From Phytophthora hibernalis (taxonomy: Eukaryota > Oomycota > Peronosporomycetes > Peronosporales > Peronosporaceae): a stretch of DNA of 64,000 nucleotides. The translations under genes were made by a program, and so were the position numbers. Below are positions 21,779 to 31,741 of the stretch, piece by piece. The notes under the pieces are model-generated. The model was given only the letters and a program-made list of their open reading frames with translations. It was not told the DNA's origin and ran no database searches. The stretch is taken from assembly GCA_012656075.1 (NCBI GenBank), contig JAAKBF010000006.1:109956-173955 (forward strand), read 5' to 3'. Position 1 is the first letter of the stretch, and each line of letters opens with the position of its first letter.

Positions 21779-23725
21779 GTGCGCGGTGCCGCGGGCTTGA
21801 CGACTGGGTTACCCACCGTAACCAGGTGGCCGAAGCCAGAAAACGCTACGTGGCACCGACAGCGTTGTCAACATCATCATCAATCTGACGATGCTGCGGT
21901 CGATGAGCGTAATCAAATTGAACAGCTGCTTTTGAGCAGCGATGGTGATCCTGATGATGGAGATGCTGGCTTTGCGGGACCAGAGCGTAATCAAGACGAC
22001 GAACTGATCGTGAGCAACGATGGGAATGATCGTAACGCCGACGATGTGGCAATCGACATTGAACTGAAGACGAACAAGATCTTGCTGACTTTGAATGGAA
22101 TGAGATCGAGTTGGACGCACTGGTCTCGTCAGCTGAGAAGGGGCAACAAAAAGGGACGCGTGAAGATGGCAATTTCAAGGACGTGAAGGGGTTATTGACT
22201 GCATTATCTGCCTGTGCGCTCTCGATGGTGAACAATGGATATGCGGCCGCGACAGCTGTCGTCAGCCGTTCCACCGGGATTGCATAAAGGCTTCCATTCC
22301 CGTTGACCCACGATGCAGTAACTGTCACTACCCCATTCAACTTGACGTGGAAGATGACGAGGTGATGATTGTCAAGCACGTGCCCGCTCGACCCAAGTGT
22401 GCTGTCTGTAACAATGTCGTCACTGGAATTGTACTGGAAGGTCAACAGTGCAGCCACACATTTGAATACGAGTGTGTCATGGCGATGAGGTTGTGGTTTC
22501 CAGCGGTTTGCTCGCTCTCCTTCTACGGCATGTGTCGTATCAACGAAGTTCTACTCATGAAGAAGGGTGATATACAGCTAGGACTCAAACGCAGGTCTCG
22601 CGAAAGCGGTAACGATATTCACTTTGGCTGCTTCACGATTCGTGTCAGAAAGACAGACCACGATCCACTCGCCAGTCGCACATACTCACTTCATCACCTT
22701 CCGAAAGAAGAGCAAGCTGCCGAGGCGTTAACTCATTTGGAGAGATGGTTTGAGTACGCGCGCGTGCAACTTCACCACAATTGGCGCGACAGTGACTACG
22801 CTTTCCCGTCGTTGACTAAGATTCCAGGCGGTGTGCCCAAGCGACAAAAGTGCTCTGAAACTACTTCTGCTGTAAGCGGTAGATTTGATAAAGTTGGGAT
22901 CAAGTGGGAGGTCTCCGATGTCAGACAGCAACTTCACGCAAGTGCTAAACATCGTCGCCGACGCTGCTGGGATCAGTAAAACATTTGGGTGATGAGATTT
23001 GGTTTACATCTCACTGCTTTCGGCGAGGAGGCACTCAATATCGGTTCATGTTTGCCCCTGAGAAAAGAAGATGGTCCTTAAAGCTGGTTAAGTGGTGGGC
23101 AGGGTGGGCCCCAAGCGAAAAGGCAGAGACAGTAACGCGGTATCTTTTGGACGACGTGCTGGACCGTGAAGAAAATCAGCTCGGAGATTCGCTAGCTCCT
23201 GACTCAATCTCTTACACGAGTGTGTCACTAAGAGGATTGCAAGACATGGACTACGAGGTGCAGTTGGATGGTGATGACGAAGAACAACGCGATGTATTAC
23301 CAATTGCCTCCGGAATAGGCTCAGAAATGATACCAGCCTCCATCGTTTGCGAGCTGAAGAACGTGCTTCTCGACGGGCTACGTGAAGTGGTTAAGGACAT
23401 GGAAATCATTCAATGCTCAACTCGAGCCACTGATCCTGAAGAATCAACCGAGCTTCTTGAATCTACAACAAGTGTCGACAACTTGGATACCAAGCACATA
23501 GTATCAGAGCTTCCCGACGCCAAGACGTGGCGAGACTACGTTGACCAGTACTGGAAGCCTAACCCAGCATGCCATCAGTATAGAGCGGGCATTGATATGC
23601 TTCCACATGAACGCAAGCTGCACCGGTCGCGTCTTTCCCGGATGAAAATTACATTCGTGCGAAGCACGGTGACGATCGAGATTCATTCGAGAGCAGATTT
23701 ACAGGTTGTGTGCAAGGGGAACTGA
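21779..23725 (+). pseudogene. RING-finger plus tyrosine-recombinase (Crypton-like) coding region, decayed
   Basis: Three overlapping frames read as one degraded gene. 21779-22186 is acidic and Asn/Asp-rich. From about 22165 the frame contains a RING-like set of Cys/His pairs (CIICLCALDGE...CRQPFHRDC...CSNCH) and a second knuckle (CAVCNN...CSHTFEYEC). It runs directly into a tyrosine-recombinase catalytic domain: FYGMCRINEVLL (first Arg), then after breaks near 22910-22985 TSHCFRRGG (H-x-x-R), WWAGW and RYLLDDVL (candidate nucleophile Tyr). An acidic tail ends at 23725. Cryptons are DNA transposons that use tyrosine recombinases and occur in oomycetes. The RING-YR join is what the sequence shows; its function is unknown. 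Confidence 0.6.
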
Positions 23726-23783
23726 CGGTGAACAAGATTCTTACTGCTATTCGTAAGATCAGACGATCGTAAAGGTCGTCGTC

Positions 23784-24049
23784 CTGTCGTCCCTCTTTGT
23801 ATCCCATCATATTTTATAGTACTGTCGTCCTTCATTGCATCTTATCGTCCCTCATTGTACTGGCGTCCTTCATTGTACCCTATCGTACATCATTGTACTG
23901 TCGTCCCTCATTGTACCTGCCGCGATATATTGTACTGTCGGCCTTTATTGTACATCTCGCTTTTATTGTACTGTCGTCCCTCCTTGTACTCTGTCGTCCT
24001 ATATTGTACTCTGTCGTCATTTATTGTACTGTCGTCCCTTATTGTACCT
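23784..24049. repeat. Degenerate ~18-bp tandem repeat array
   Basis: About 15 imperfect copies of a unit close to CTGTCGTCCCTCATTGTA. Two further copies in the same orientation occur at 24983-25024, beyond the reversed recombinase fragment. Long open frames through it (23797-24095) merely reflect the repeat period of 18. Confidence 0.85.
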
Positions 24050-24982
24050 TTGGGATCATACAAACGTCTATATAAATGATCACAAACCAACTTGATTTCA
24101 TTACGTAATTATGCACATCATCCCCTCGTAGAGCTACTGCTACTCCTACTCATCCGGGTTGTATTCCTCTTCTGAGTCTGACGAGCTGACGCAATCACTC
24201 GCGTGGTACTCATCCGCACTGTCGCCACCCATTCCTGAAGCACTTTCCGACGCATCTTCAGATTCCTCGAATTCACCGGCCTCGACGTCGTCCTCGTAGT
24301 CGTCAGCTTCGTCGTCACTCGTCATACCAGGAACCGGAAAGGGATGTGAACACACGGGGCACTGCAAATCACGGTTTCTGATGTTCCCCAAAAATTAAGC
24401 TAGAGTTGATATCAAGGAAGGTGATGATTCTTGATAGCATCGCGAGCGACATCGGGGAGGCACGCTTGGGGTCCTTTCACGCTTTTTGACTTTGCTGAGT
24501 CCGGCGAGAATCTGAGTTATGGCAGCAGACCGTGCTGGATTGCCCCGTGGAACAAAGGTTCCATCTGCAGTCCTGTCGATAATCCAGCGATCGTGGGGTG
24601 CCCTCCTGTAAGCATCTCCGGTTTCGTGTAGTGCCAACTTATTGCTGCGCGCAACTTTTCGGCGGGCCACTGGCTTTAGCTTTTTCTGCAAGTTGGTTGA
24701 TGTAAGCTGCTATGATTCCAGGTAGCTGGACGAAGCGTTGTTTACGAGGATCGGGGTATCCTTCCAAAAGGCAGAACTCTGCAAACCGTCGCAAACTGCC
24801 GCCGTAGTCCGTCCGTGTCCGCGCCTCCAATCGATGATCTGCGAACTTGGTTGCCGCAAGGGCTGCATTGTACAGGCGACTGCCTTCTGGGGGATCCATT
24901 TGCTTGTCTTGCAATGCTGAGGCGTACGAGACAAGGATAAAATGAAAGTTTGTCTTGTCAGACACCGATCAGTTGGCTAAGA
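24050..24982 (-). pseudogene. N-terminal half of a tyrosine recombinase, reversed, decayed
   Basis: Minus-strand frames 24965-24639 and 24691-24395 give a recombinase core-binding/SAM-like region: LEARTRTDYGGSLRRFAEFC, IAAYINQLAEKAKA, then GNPARSAAITQILAGLSKVKKRERTP, the linker that normally precedes the catalytic domain. It then breaks into an acidic frame (24391-24146) with a C-x2-C knuckle (CPVCSHPFP). Two frame breaks are needed, so it is not functional as read. No catalytic domain follows on this strand; the catalytic half at 22.4-23.7 kb is on the opposite strand. The piece is bracketed by the 18-bp repeats. Confidence 0.55.
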
Positions 24983-25321
24983 TGTCGTCCCTCATTGTAC
25001 TCACATGTCGTCCCTTAATGTACTCGCACGTCTCCCGTATTGAACCATGATGAATATATTCATGGGTCATGGTACTGCGTCAGTGCCAATCTTTGGCGTT
25101 TGTGTGATGGCTTCAAAGTGGCTACACAGCTGCTACAATTTTTGTCCAATCACATTGCTTCGCACGGTCATTTATTTTCATCGCACGGCTGGGAGAAGTG
25201 CGCGTATGCAAAATATAAAAACGTGCGTCAGTCACTTCTCTATTCACGTCATTTTGATTTTACCTTGACGTATTGAATTTTCTTTTTGCCATTTTGAAGT
25301 TGAAAAGGTGTAGTAAAATAG

Positions 25322-26721
25322 TATTTTTGTTAAACCCCGCTGGTACTTGCCGTTGGAGATGTCAAAGTATACTTGGTAATCACGGTCGCGAAAGGAGTGC
25401 CGACAGATTGAGTTGTGACCGCAAGTCCGAGAAGCGTGGCTTCAAATCCTTGTTGGTTCTCGATCTCGATCATGAAGAGCTGCGCAACGTAGTCGCCTGC
25501 AGCGTACGGCACTTCGGCCACCAGAGGCACTCCCAACCAGAACCAATGACTGCGGTACACGTCCCAAATCGTAAGCCCTCGGTCGGAATGGCATCAATGA
25601 ACACGACACACACTTCGCAGACGATGATGATATAGCGCCAATTCCAGTGCAAACCACGCGTCTTGACCACTGATCGTCAGGAAAGCTGTTAGCATACTAT
25701 TTTAATAGTAAAATAGCGATGCTTTGCGCAATTACGCTCGACGATGCTACCATGATCGTCGAGAATACAGTGTAGAAGAAGCGGTAGGCAGTATAGCGGT
25801 AGATGACGCGCTCCTGAAAGAGATTGTACAGGAACGGCAGTATGGGCTTCTGCGCACGCTCGCCCTTCACTTCTTGAATGCAGTACCAGGGAATGGGATA
25901 GTGAGGAACGACATCGCGGCGCAGACCCACATGATAGCGTTGAAACCCATGGTCCACGAGAACGTGCCGCCGTAGTCTTCACCATTCAGTCCAATGCCCG
26001 ACATGAAAGAAGATATGACCATGAAGATGTAGTGGACAACAATAACGTCACCCATGACAGTACCACGTGAAGCCTCCGGTTCACGTTGAGAGATGTCCAT
26101 CAGGGCCCCGTTCAAGCCGCTGTACGCCATCACCGTGCCGAAATTCGCGATCATCATCAGAATAATCAGCTTGATGCCGTGGTTCGGAGCGTCCGTGTTC
26201 AGCGTAGCTAGTTGCTCAGGTGTCATGTCAACGGTGGCGACGTCCGATAACGATGCATCCGTGTAGTAAGGTTCACCAAGTGACAACGCAGCCATGAGCA
26301 GACACGAGATGAACGACAACGACCACCCGATGATCATGTACGGCCGGCGTCGGTAGCCGAAGATTGGTCAAGTGTCGGTGAGCATACCCGTGAATAACCG
26401 AAGTGCACGTGGGAACGTCACAAGCGCCGTCGCCGTCGCAACCAGCGTGGTGGACATGTGCAGGTACCGAGTAGATAACGCCACTAACCGTGCCATATAC
26501 CGTGCCGACAGCCGCAATGTGGGTGAGCATGCCCAGGTTTTCCCAGCTGTACGCGGACACAGAGCCATTGGGTGGACGCAGACTGCCGCTTTCAATTGCA
26601 GTGGGTCTCCGGGAGACTTGAGCTTGGCATAACTTGGGTGGGATATTAATAGTGCGTCGGTCGCTCTATGCTTAGGGAGAGTCTCGACGGAGATGCGGTC
26701 GGTCAGGTGAGACTGCGCCAT
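25322..26721 (-). pseudogene. Decayed duplicate of the folate-biopterin-type transporter
   Basis: Starts MAQSHLTDRISVE like the intact copy at 27367-29058 and matches it in pieces across at least four frames (26721-26368, 26337-25867, 25957-25697, 25670-25330). Deletions remove part of the middle. Homology to the intact gene stops at FATVITK near 25372, short of the last ~110 residues, just left of which lies the terminal repeat at 25313. Conserved blocks still readable include MIIGWSLSFISCLLMAAL and FATVITK. Because breaks include real deletions, this copy is judged dead. Confidence 0.8.
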
Positions 26722-27366
26722 TGCGGCCCGATGAAAATTGAGAAGTGGGTAGCATCATAGCGGTGGAAGATCATCCGTGACGATCTGAGCGGGGGCACAT
26801 CAATGCAAGACGTGAGGCGGGCGATTGGGATGTCATCGGTTAGAGCACCTTCACGATTATGATGATGCGCTCCGATCGCGCGCTCCCTGACGCAGCGTGC
26901 AGGAGATCCCCGCCACGCCTTACATCACCAATACAATCCATTAGAGAGGACAGTCATGCGCAATGCAGAAGAAAGCTGACTGTAGATCGTGTTACAGTCG
27001 GGCATGTGGTCTTCATGTTGCTCGCACCTGTGCCAAGTGCCCAACGATCAACTACACGTGTATGTACAGTACCATAATTCTTCGCGCGTGTGCTGTGTGT
27101 GAAAACGACATTTCATGTCGCGACTACAGCAATTGTAACTCCACAGCTGAGTTCGTCATGCTCATCTAAGCTTAGACTATCCGGTGTTACTACTATATTC
27201 ATATAGTATATTGCAAACGCAGTTTCGAAAGCAATGCTCCGGCGCAAGCAACTCTGAGAGCTAGCAAAGATCTTGAATAGTAGTCCGTCACTAACTACAC
27301 TCTAACTGCAGAAACAAAGCAAACAAAATATGGTGCACCTGAGATTTCCTATGTCTCATGACTTGG
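26722..27366. other. Intergenic spacer between transporter copies
   Basis: No gene is supported. Upstream flank of the dead copy and 3' flank of the intact gene. Confidence 0.4.
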
Positions 27367-29058
27367 TCAGCATCCACTTCCACCAGCGATGCGCAAGCAG
27401 CTCGTCGAGTCGAACAGGCTCAGGATATTGGTCATGAGAGTCCACGCCAACGAGAAGATGAGATAGCTAATGGTCACAACGCCCCAGAACTTGCTCTTGC
27501 GGTTCTCTCGCTGCATCTCGTGAACCTCCTCCTTCTGCTTCGGCAGCCACAACACAAATACCACCGAGATAACGTTGAACGCATACGCGATAATATACGT
27601 GTACGTGACCTGCGACCGAACGTAGTGGTTGTCTTGCTCGATGAAGGTGCGGCCAATGTCAAAGTACCCGTCCACAGACTTGGTAATCACGGTCGCGAAA
27701 GGAGTACCGACAGATTGAGTTGTGACTCCAAGACCAAGAAGAGTAGCCTCGAAACCCTTCTGGTTATCGATCTCAATCATGAATAGCTGAGTCACATAGT
27801 CACCCGCTGCAGCGGGAAGCTCTGCCACAAGTGGCACTCCCAACCAGAACCACTGGCTACGATACACGTCCCAAATCGTGAACAACGTCGGAAAAGCGTC
27901 GATGATCACGACACAGATTTGGCAGAAGGCGATAATGTATCGCCAATTCCAGTGCAGACCTCGATTCTTGATCAGGTACACGCCACCCACCGTCAGAATT
28001 GCCGTGAGCATACTAGCGATCCCCGAATTCAACGGCTCCACATTTGCCCAGTCACTCTGAATCACGCTCGATGCCGTCACAGTGATCTGAGAGCAAACGT
28101 TGTAGAAGAAGCGGTAGGCAGCGTACCGATAGATCAGACGCTCCTGGAAAATATTGTACAAGAATTTGAAGCCTGACATTTGCGCGCGCTCGCCCTTCAC
28201 CTCTTGGATGCAGTACCATGAAAACGGAATGGTAAGCAGCGACGCCGCAGCACAGATCCACATGATTGCACTGAAGCCCATAGTCCACGAGAATGTGCCA
28301 CCGTAGTCTTCACTGTTCAGCCCAATACCCGTCATGAAGGACGAGAAAATGGTGAAAACATAGTGAACGATGTTGACATCTGCAATTACGGAGCCGCGCG
28401 AGGCTTCCGGTTCGCGCTGCGAAACATCCATAAGGGCCCCGTTAAAGCCGCTGTACGCCATCACCGTGCCGAAATTTGCGATCATCATCAGAATAATCAG
28501 CTTGATGCCGTGGTTCGGAGCATCCGTGTTCAGCGTAGCTAGTTGCTCAGGTGTCATGTCAACGGTGGCAATGTCCGACAACGACGCATCCGTGTAGTAA
28601 GGTTCGCCAAGCGGCAACGCAGCCATGAGCAGACACGAGATGAACGACAACGACCACCCAATGATCATGTACGGCCGGCGTCGGTAGCCGAAGATTGGAC
28701 AAGTGTCGGTGAGCATACCCGTGAATAACCGAAGTGCACGTGGGAACGTCACAAGCGCCGTCGCCGTTGCAACCAGCGTGGTGGACATGTGCAGGTAGTT
28801 GTTGAGCACCGAGTAGATGACTCCGCTCACGGTGCCGTACACGATGCCGACAGCCGCAATGTGGGTGAGCATGCCCAGGTTTTCCCAGCTATACGCGGAC
28901 ACAGAGCCATTGGGTGGACGCAGACTGCCGCTTTCCAGTTGCAGTGGGTCAGCGGGAGACTTGAGCTCGGCATAACTTGGGTGGGATAGTGCGTCGGTAG
29001 TTCTAGGCTTAGGGAGACTCTCGACGGAGATGCGGTCGGTCAGGTGAGACTGTGCCAT
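27367..29058 (-). CDS. Folate-biopterin transporter (FBT)-type MFS protein
   Basis: Uninterrupted 563-aa frame. The ATG at 29058 (MAQSHLTD) is preferred over 29118 because the duplicate starts at the same residue. A ~75-residue hydrophilic N-terminus precedes about 12 hydrophobic segments, for example MIIGWSLSFISCLLMAAL, IKLIILMMIANFGTVMAYSG and TYTYIIAYAFNVISVVFVLW. The extracytoplasmic-looking loop with YYTDASLSDIATVDMTPEQ and the SQREPEASRG segment fit the FBT branch of the major facilitator superfamily, which is expanded in oomycetes. The substrate could be folates/pterins or something else; it cannot be read from sequence. The plasma membrane is the probable location. Confidence 0.82.
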   Translation of the reverse strand: MAQSHLTDRISVESLPKPRTTDALSHPSYAELKSPADPLQLESGSLRPPNGSVSAYSWENLGMLTHIAAVGIVYGTVSGVIYSVLNNYLHMSTTLVATATALVTFPRALRLFTGMLTDTCPIFGYRRRPYMIIGWSLSFISCLLMAALPLGEPYYTDASLSDIATVDMTPEQLATLNTDAPNHGIKLIILMMIANFGTVMAYSGFNGALMDVSQREPEASRGSVIADVNIVHYVFTIFSSFMTGIGLNSEDYGGTFSWTMGFSAIMWICAAASLLTIPFSWYCIQEVKGERAQMSGFKFLYNIFQERLIYRYAAYRFFYNVCSQITVTASSVIQSDWANVEPLNSGIASMLTAILTVGGVYLIKNRGLHWNWRYIIAFCQICVVIIDAFPTLFTIWDVYRSQWFWLGVPLVAELPAAAGDYVTQLFMIEIDNQKGFEATLLGLGVTTQSVGTPFATVITKSVDGYFDIGRTFIEQDNHYVRSQVTYTYIIAYAFNVISVVFVLWLPKQKEEVHEMQRENRKSKFWGVVTISYLIFSLAWTLMTNILSLFDSTSCLRIAGGSGC

Positions 29059-29529
29059 TGCGGCTCGATGGAAATTGAGAAGTGGACAGCTCCAGCGCGA
29101 CTGTCGGGACGTCAGCACGGCGGCGTAAGGAGGGACCCGAGGAAGAGCTACCCGTTACGAATCCCGTAGCCTACGGGCCGTAGGTACATCAGCTCGACAG
29201 ACACTCATCAAATCCTGCACATCAAATTGATCATCAACTTTCGTTAGTACATGTACATGTACACCACGTGCAGCAGATTAACGCGTGGGGCGGGTGAATG
29301 AATTGCCGTCACGGGTACGCTGCCAATCCATTGCGAGCAGCAACTTGTGTCACATCCTGACGGTGTCCCGCCAAAAGAGACGGGCATAGTCGGGTCGAGC
29401 AATTACATTGTACAGTTGCGCGAGATAGCGAAATCGCTGCACTCGTTTATTGTGAATTCCGGCTAAATTTGCCGAATAAGGTCTATTGCGTTGGGTCAAC
29501 AAAGATCGACCCGATACAAAATCCAAGTA

Positions 29530-29595
29530 ACAGGGACCCTGTCAACACCTGTTTCCCGGAACATGGACAAACATGATTTGCGTCAAAAGGGGGAC
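29530..29595. repeat. Dispersed 65-bp repeat, copy 1
   Basis: Nearly identical to 34236-34300 in the same orientation. Begins with palindromic ACAGGGACCCTGT and includes CCCGGAACATGGACAAAC. It lies directly upstream of the aminotransferase fragment. Confidence 0.8.
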
Positions 29596-29601
29596 GCGAT
29601 T

Positions 29602-29997
29602 CCGGGCCTGCGCATCGGCTACGTAGAGGCCCCGAAGTACTTCGTGCAGGTGTGCACGAAGCTGCAGGGCCAGCTCACGTCGTGCGCGAACTCGGTGGGT
29701 CAGGCTGCCGCTGTGGAGGCCATGAAGTTCGAGATGGAGTGTGTGTCGCAGAACAAGCAGCGCACGACGGAGACGCTGGAGATCATGGACACGAAGCGGA
29801 AGTGCATCGTGAAGCGTCTGCAGGCGATCCCGCAACTAGCCTTCGCATACCCGACGTCGGCGTTCTACGTGTTCATGGACCTGTCATCGTACGCTTCGCC
29901 GCCAAGCGGGTGCCCGGAGCGTACATGGTGCAGGAGCGAAGCGCGCCCGCGACAAAAGATACTCCGACCCGATCCAGACAGCATTGACTTGAGTTGA
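29602..29997 (+). pseudogene. Fragment of class I aspartate-type aminotransferase
   Basis: Reads GLRIGYVEAPKYFVQV, CTKLQGQLTSCANSVGQAAA and AFAYPTSAFYVFMDLS, the C-terminal third of a bacterial-type aspartate aminotransferase (the region after the PLP Lys, with the conserved FYVF.D block). The homology starts abruptly right after the dispersed repeat and stops near 29890, so the N-terminal two thirds and the PLP lysine are absent. High GC contrasts with the flanks. Likely a captured or truncated gene piece, not a working enzyme. Confidence 0.75.
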
Positions 29998-30372
29998 AGT
30001 CGGGTGAAGTCGAGGTAACTCGAGGCGCCGTCGTAAGGGTAGATAGTGTTCAACCGTTACTTGTGCAATGATACACTTAAATTAACAGTCAACAGCGTCA
30101 ACGTGCTCGAACCATTTCCTGCACGGAGGTCATGAACCACCACTAGACCCAACTCTCAATTTGGGGTGAACCACATTTCTAACCCTCATTTGCGTTTGAT
30201 CGCACTTCGCAATGCGATTCCACCGATCATTCTTCGCGTGGGTCTCTCAGCTCCCTCAAGGAGCCTCTGCCCAAGCCAAGGTGTTTGCACAGGACGAACT
30301 AGCAGCTGTGCATGGTGCTGATACGACCAAGACCTGACTGGGGAATCGCGCGGGCAAGCAGCTGCGTAAACG

Positions 30373-31014
30373 GTGGGGGCTCTACCTCAAGAGGAACGCG
30401 AGGCGTATTTGAAAAGCACGCATGACGACGACTTTCCGCTAGGAGAGGCACCGGACGGGGTGCTGGACGAAAGACAGGAGGCTGCGCATTACCCTCACCG
30501 TTCTCGTGGAGTGGCTACACCTACGGTCCTCCAAGATGCTATGCCGCCACCCGCAATAGCACTTTCGCCTCAAGAGGACGGACCTCTGAAGAAGCTGTTT
30601 GAAGAACACGATGAACTTTCTGGCTCTATTGTACACGCAGCCCTGACTGCTGAGCTATCGGCAATGGCAATGTCAGTCAGAAACAGTGATGCTGAGCGCA
30701 CGGTGGCATACGCAGCTGCCATTGTGGAGTGTCTTGGAGCTCAGCTTGCAGGAATCCTCCCACCAAACGTTCGAAGCAACGTTTTAGCGCTGACCCAGGA
30801 CATTAGCGACCACATGGCGGCTACACGATCCCAACTTCTGCTGTATTCTGCACTTGAAGCTCGCGAAGCCGTTGATGTGTCCAAAAAGACAGTCAATGAT
30901 GCTAGCGACTCGCTACGAGCTTTCAAGAAGAAATCAAGCGACATTAATGCTTGTCGGCGGATTATGATCAAGCTCGGGCTGCTGTGGAGCGTCAACATCC
31001 GATACGTCGAATAG
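30373..31014 (+). CDS. Hypothetical protein, possibly transposon-derived
   Basis: A 213-aa open frame with no ATG at its left edge. Composition is coding-like (DELSGSIVHAALTAELSAMA, ECLGAQLAGILPPNV, ALTQDISDHMAATRSQLLLY), with a helical, coiled-coil-like C-terminal half. I do not recognise a family. It lies among transposon pieces, so it may be an exon of an element gene or a truncated gene whose 5' part is missing. Confidence 0.4.
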   Translation: MGALPQEEREAYLKSTHDDDFPLGEAPDGVLDERQEAAHYPHRSRGVATPTVLQDAMPPPAIALSPQEDGPLKKLFEEHDELSGSIVHAALTAELSAMAMSVRNSDAERTVAYAAAIVECLGAQLAGILPPNVRSNVLALTQDISDHMAATRSQLLLYSALEAREAVDVSKKTVNDASDSLRAFKKKSSDINACRRIMIKLGLLWSVNIRYVE

Positions 31015-31741
31015 CAGCTTGCTGAGTGTGCCTTGCTGCCTATGAGGAAGCATGGACGATCCTCGTGGGAGTTCACTCGATCAAGGCATGCGTCAGGTGG
31101 CTTCTAGTGGTACACGACACGCGTCCGCCACGCTGCATGAGCGGAAGCACTAGAACACACCTACGAACGGGTCGTAGTCTGCCGTAGTTTGCTTCCTCTA
31201 CCTGAATAACTTTGCTCATTAATCAACTTTCCTCTTTGGAACAAGACCCCGGGTATTCGCGACAATGCTCAATTTGAAATGGTGCTTTCGAACCAGGAAG
31301 TGCATCGCCCCAAATTCTCAAATTACTGGGGTATGTATCCTGGTGTGGGGTATCAATTTTGAACGGGCTGTTTCGATGATGTTGACGCCGATAATAACGA
31401 CTACTCGAAATGACAGCACCAAGTGCAAGAGAGCTCAAGATACTTTGCAATCTCCAGTTCGCGGTAGCAAGAGGCTTGCTCAGGACAAGACAGTCGCCGC
31501 GAAAAACACTGGTTCGTGTGTGCGAAACATGGCCAGCCAACAGTACCATTTCGGCTAAAAGACAGTGGTTATCCAGATGAGATACTGTTGAAGCCCTGAC
31601 TTTGGAGGAAACGAAACAATATGAGTTAAGGACGGTGAGGTTGAAGCGTTAAAAATAAAATATCGTGTCGATCTGTGCCTTGGTGTTGCTTTGCGTTTAC
31701 GTTTACGTTTATTTCAAATAAACTCAGCAAGGTGAACAGAC
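31015..31741. other. Spacer without supported genes
   Basis: Nothing recognisable. An open frame at 31265-31558 (+) lacks domain features. Part may belong to the 5' end of the MULE that follows. Confidence 0.35.

Larger units (their letters stand above)
20970..25313. mobile_element. 4.3-kb TA-flanked segment with ~65-70 bp terminal inverted repeats
   Basis: The left end (20970-21035) and right end (25249-25313) are inverted copies with only a few indels, starting CTACACCTTTTCAACTTC. Both are flanked externally by TA. The first ~28 bp differ at only two positions from the terminal repeat of the Tc1/mariner element ending at 36208. Inside are RING/tyrosine-recombinase ORFs, an 18-bp satellite and a reversed recombinase half. 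Interpretation: a composite or hitch-hiking element moved by Tc1/mariner-type ends, or two independent terminal fragments in opposite orientation. Confidence 0.55.

Noticed and set aside
23797..24095. Tyr/Cys/Ser-rich ORFs around 23.8-24.1 kb
   Set aside because: They are by-products of an 18-bp tandem repeat, whose period is a multiple of three.
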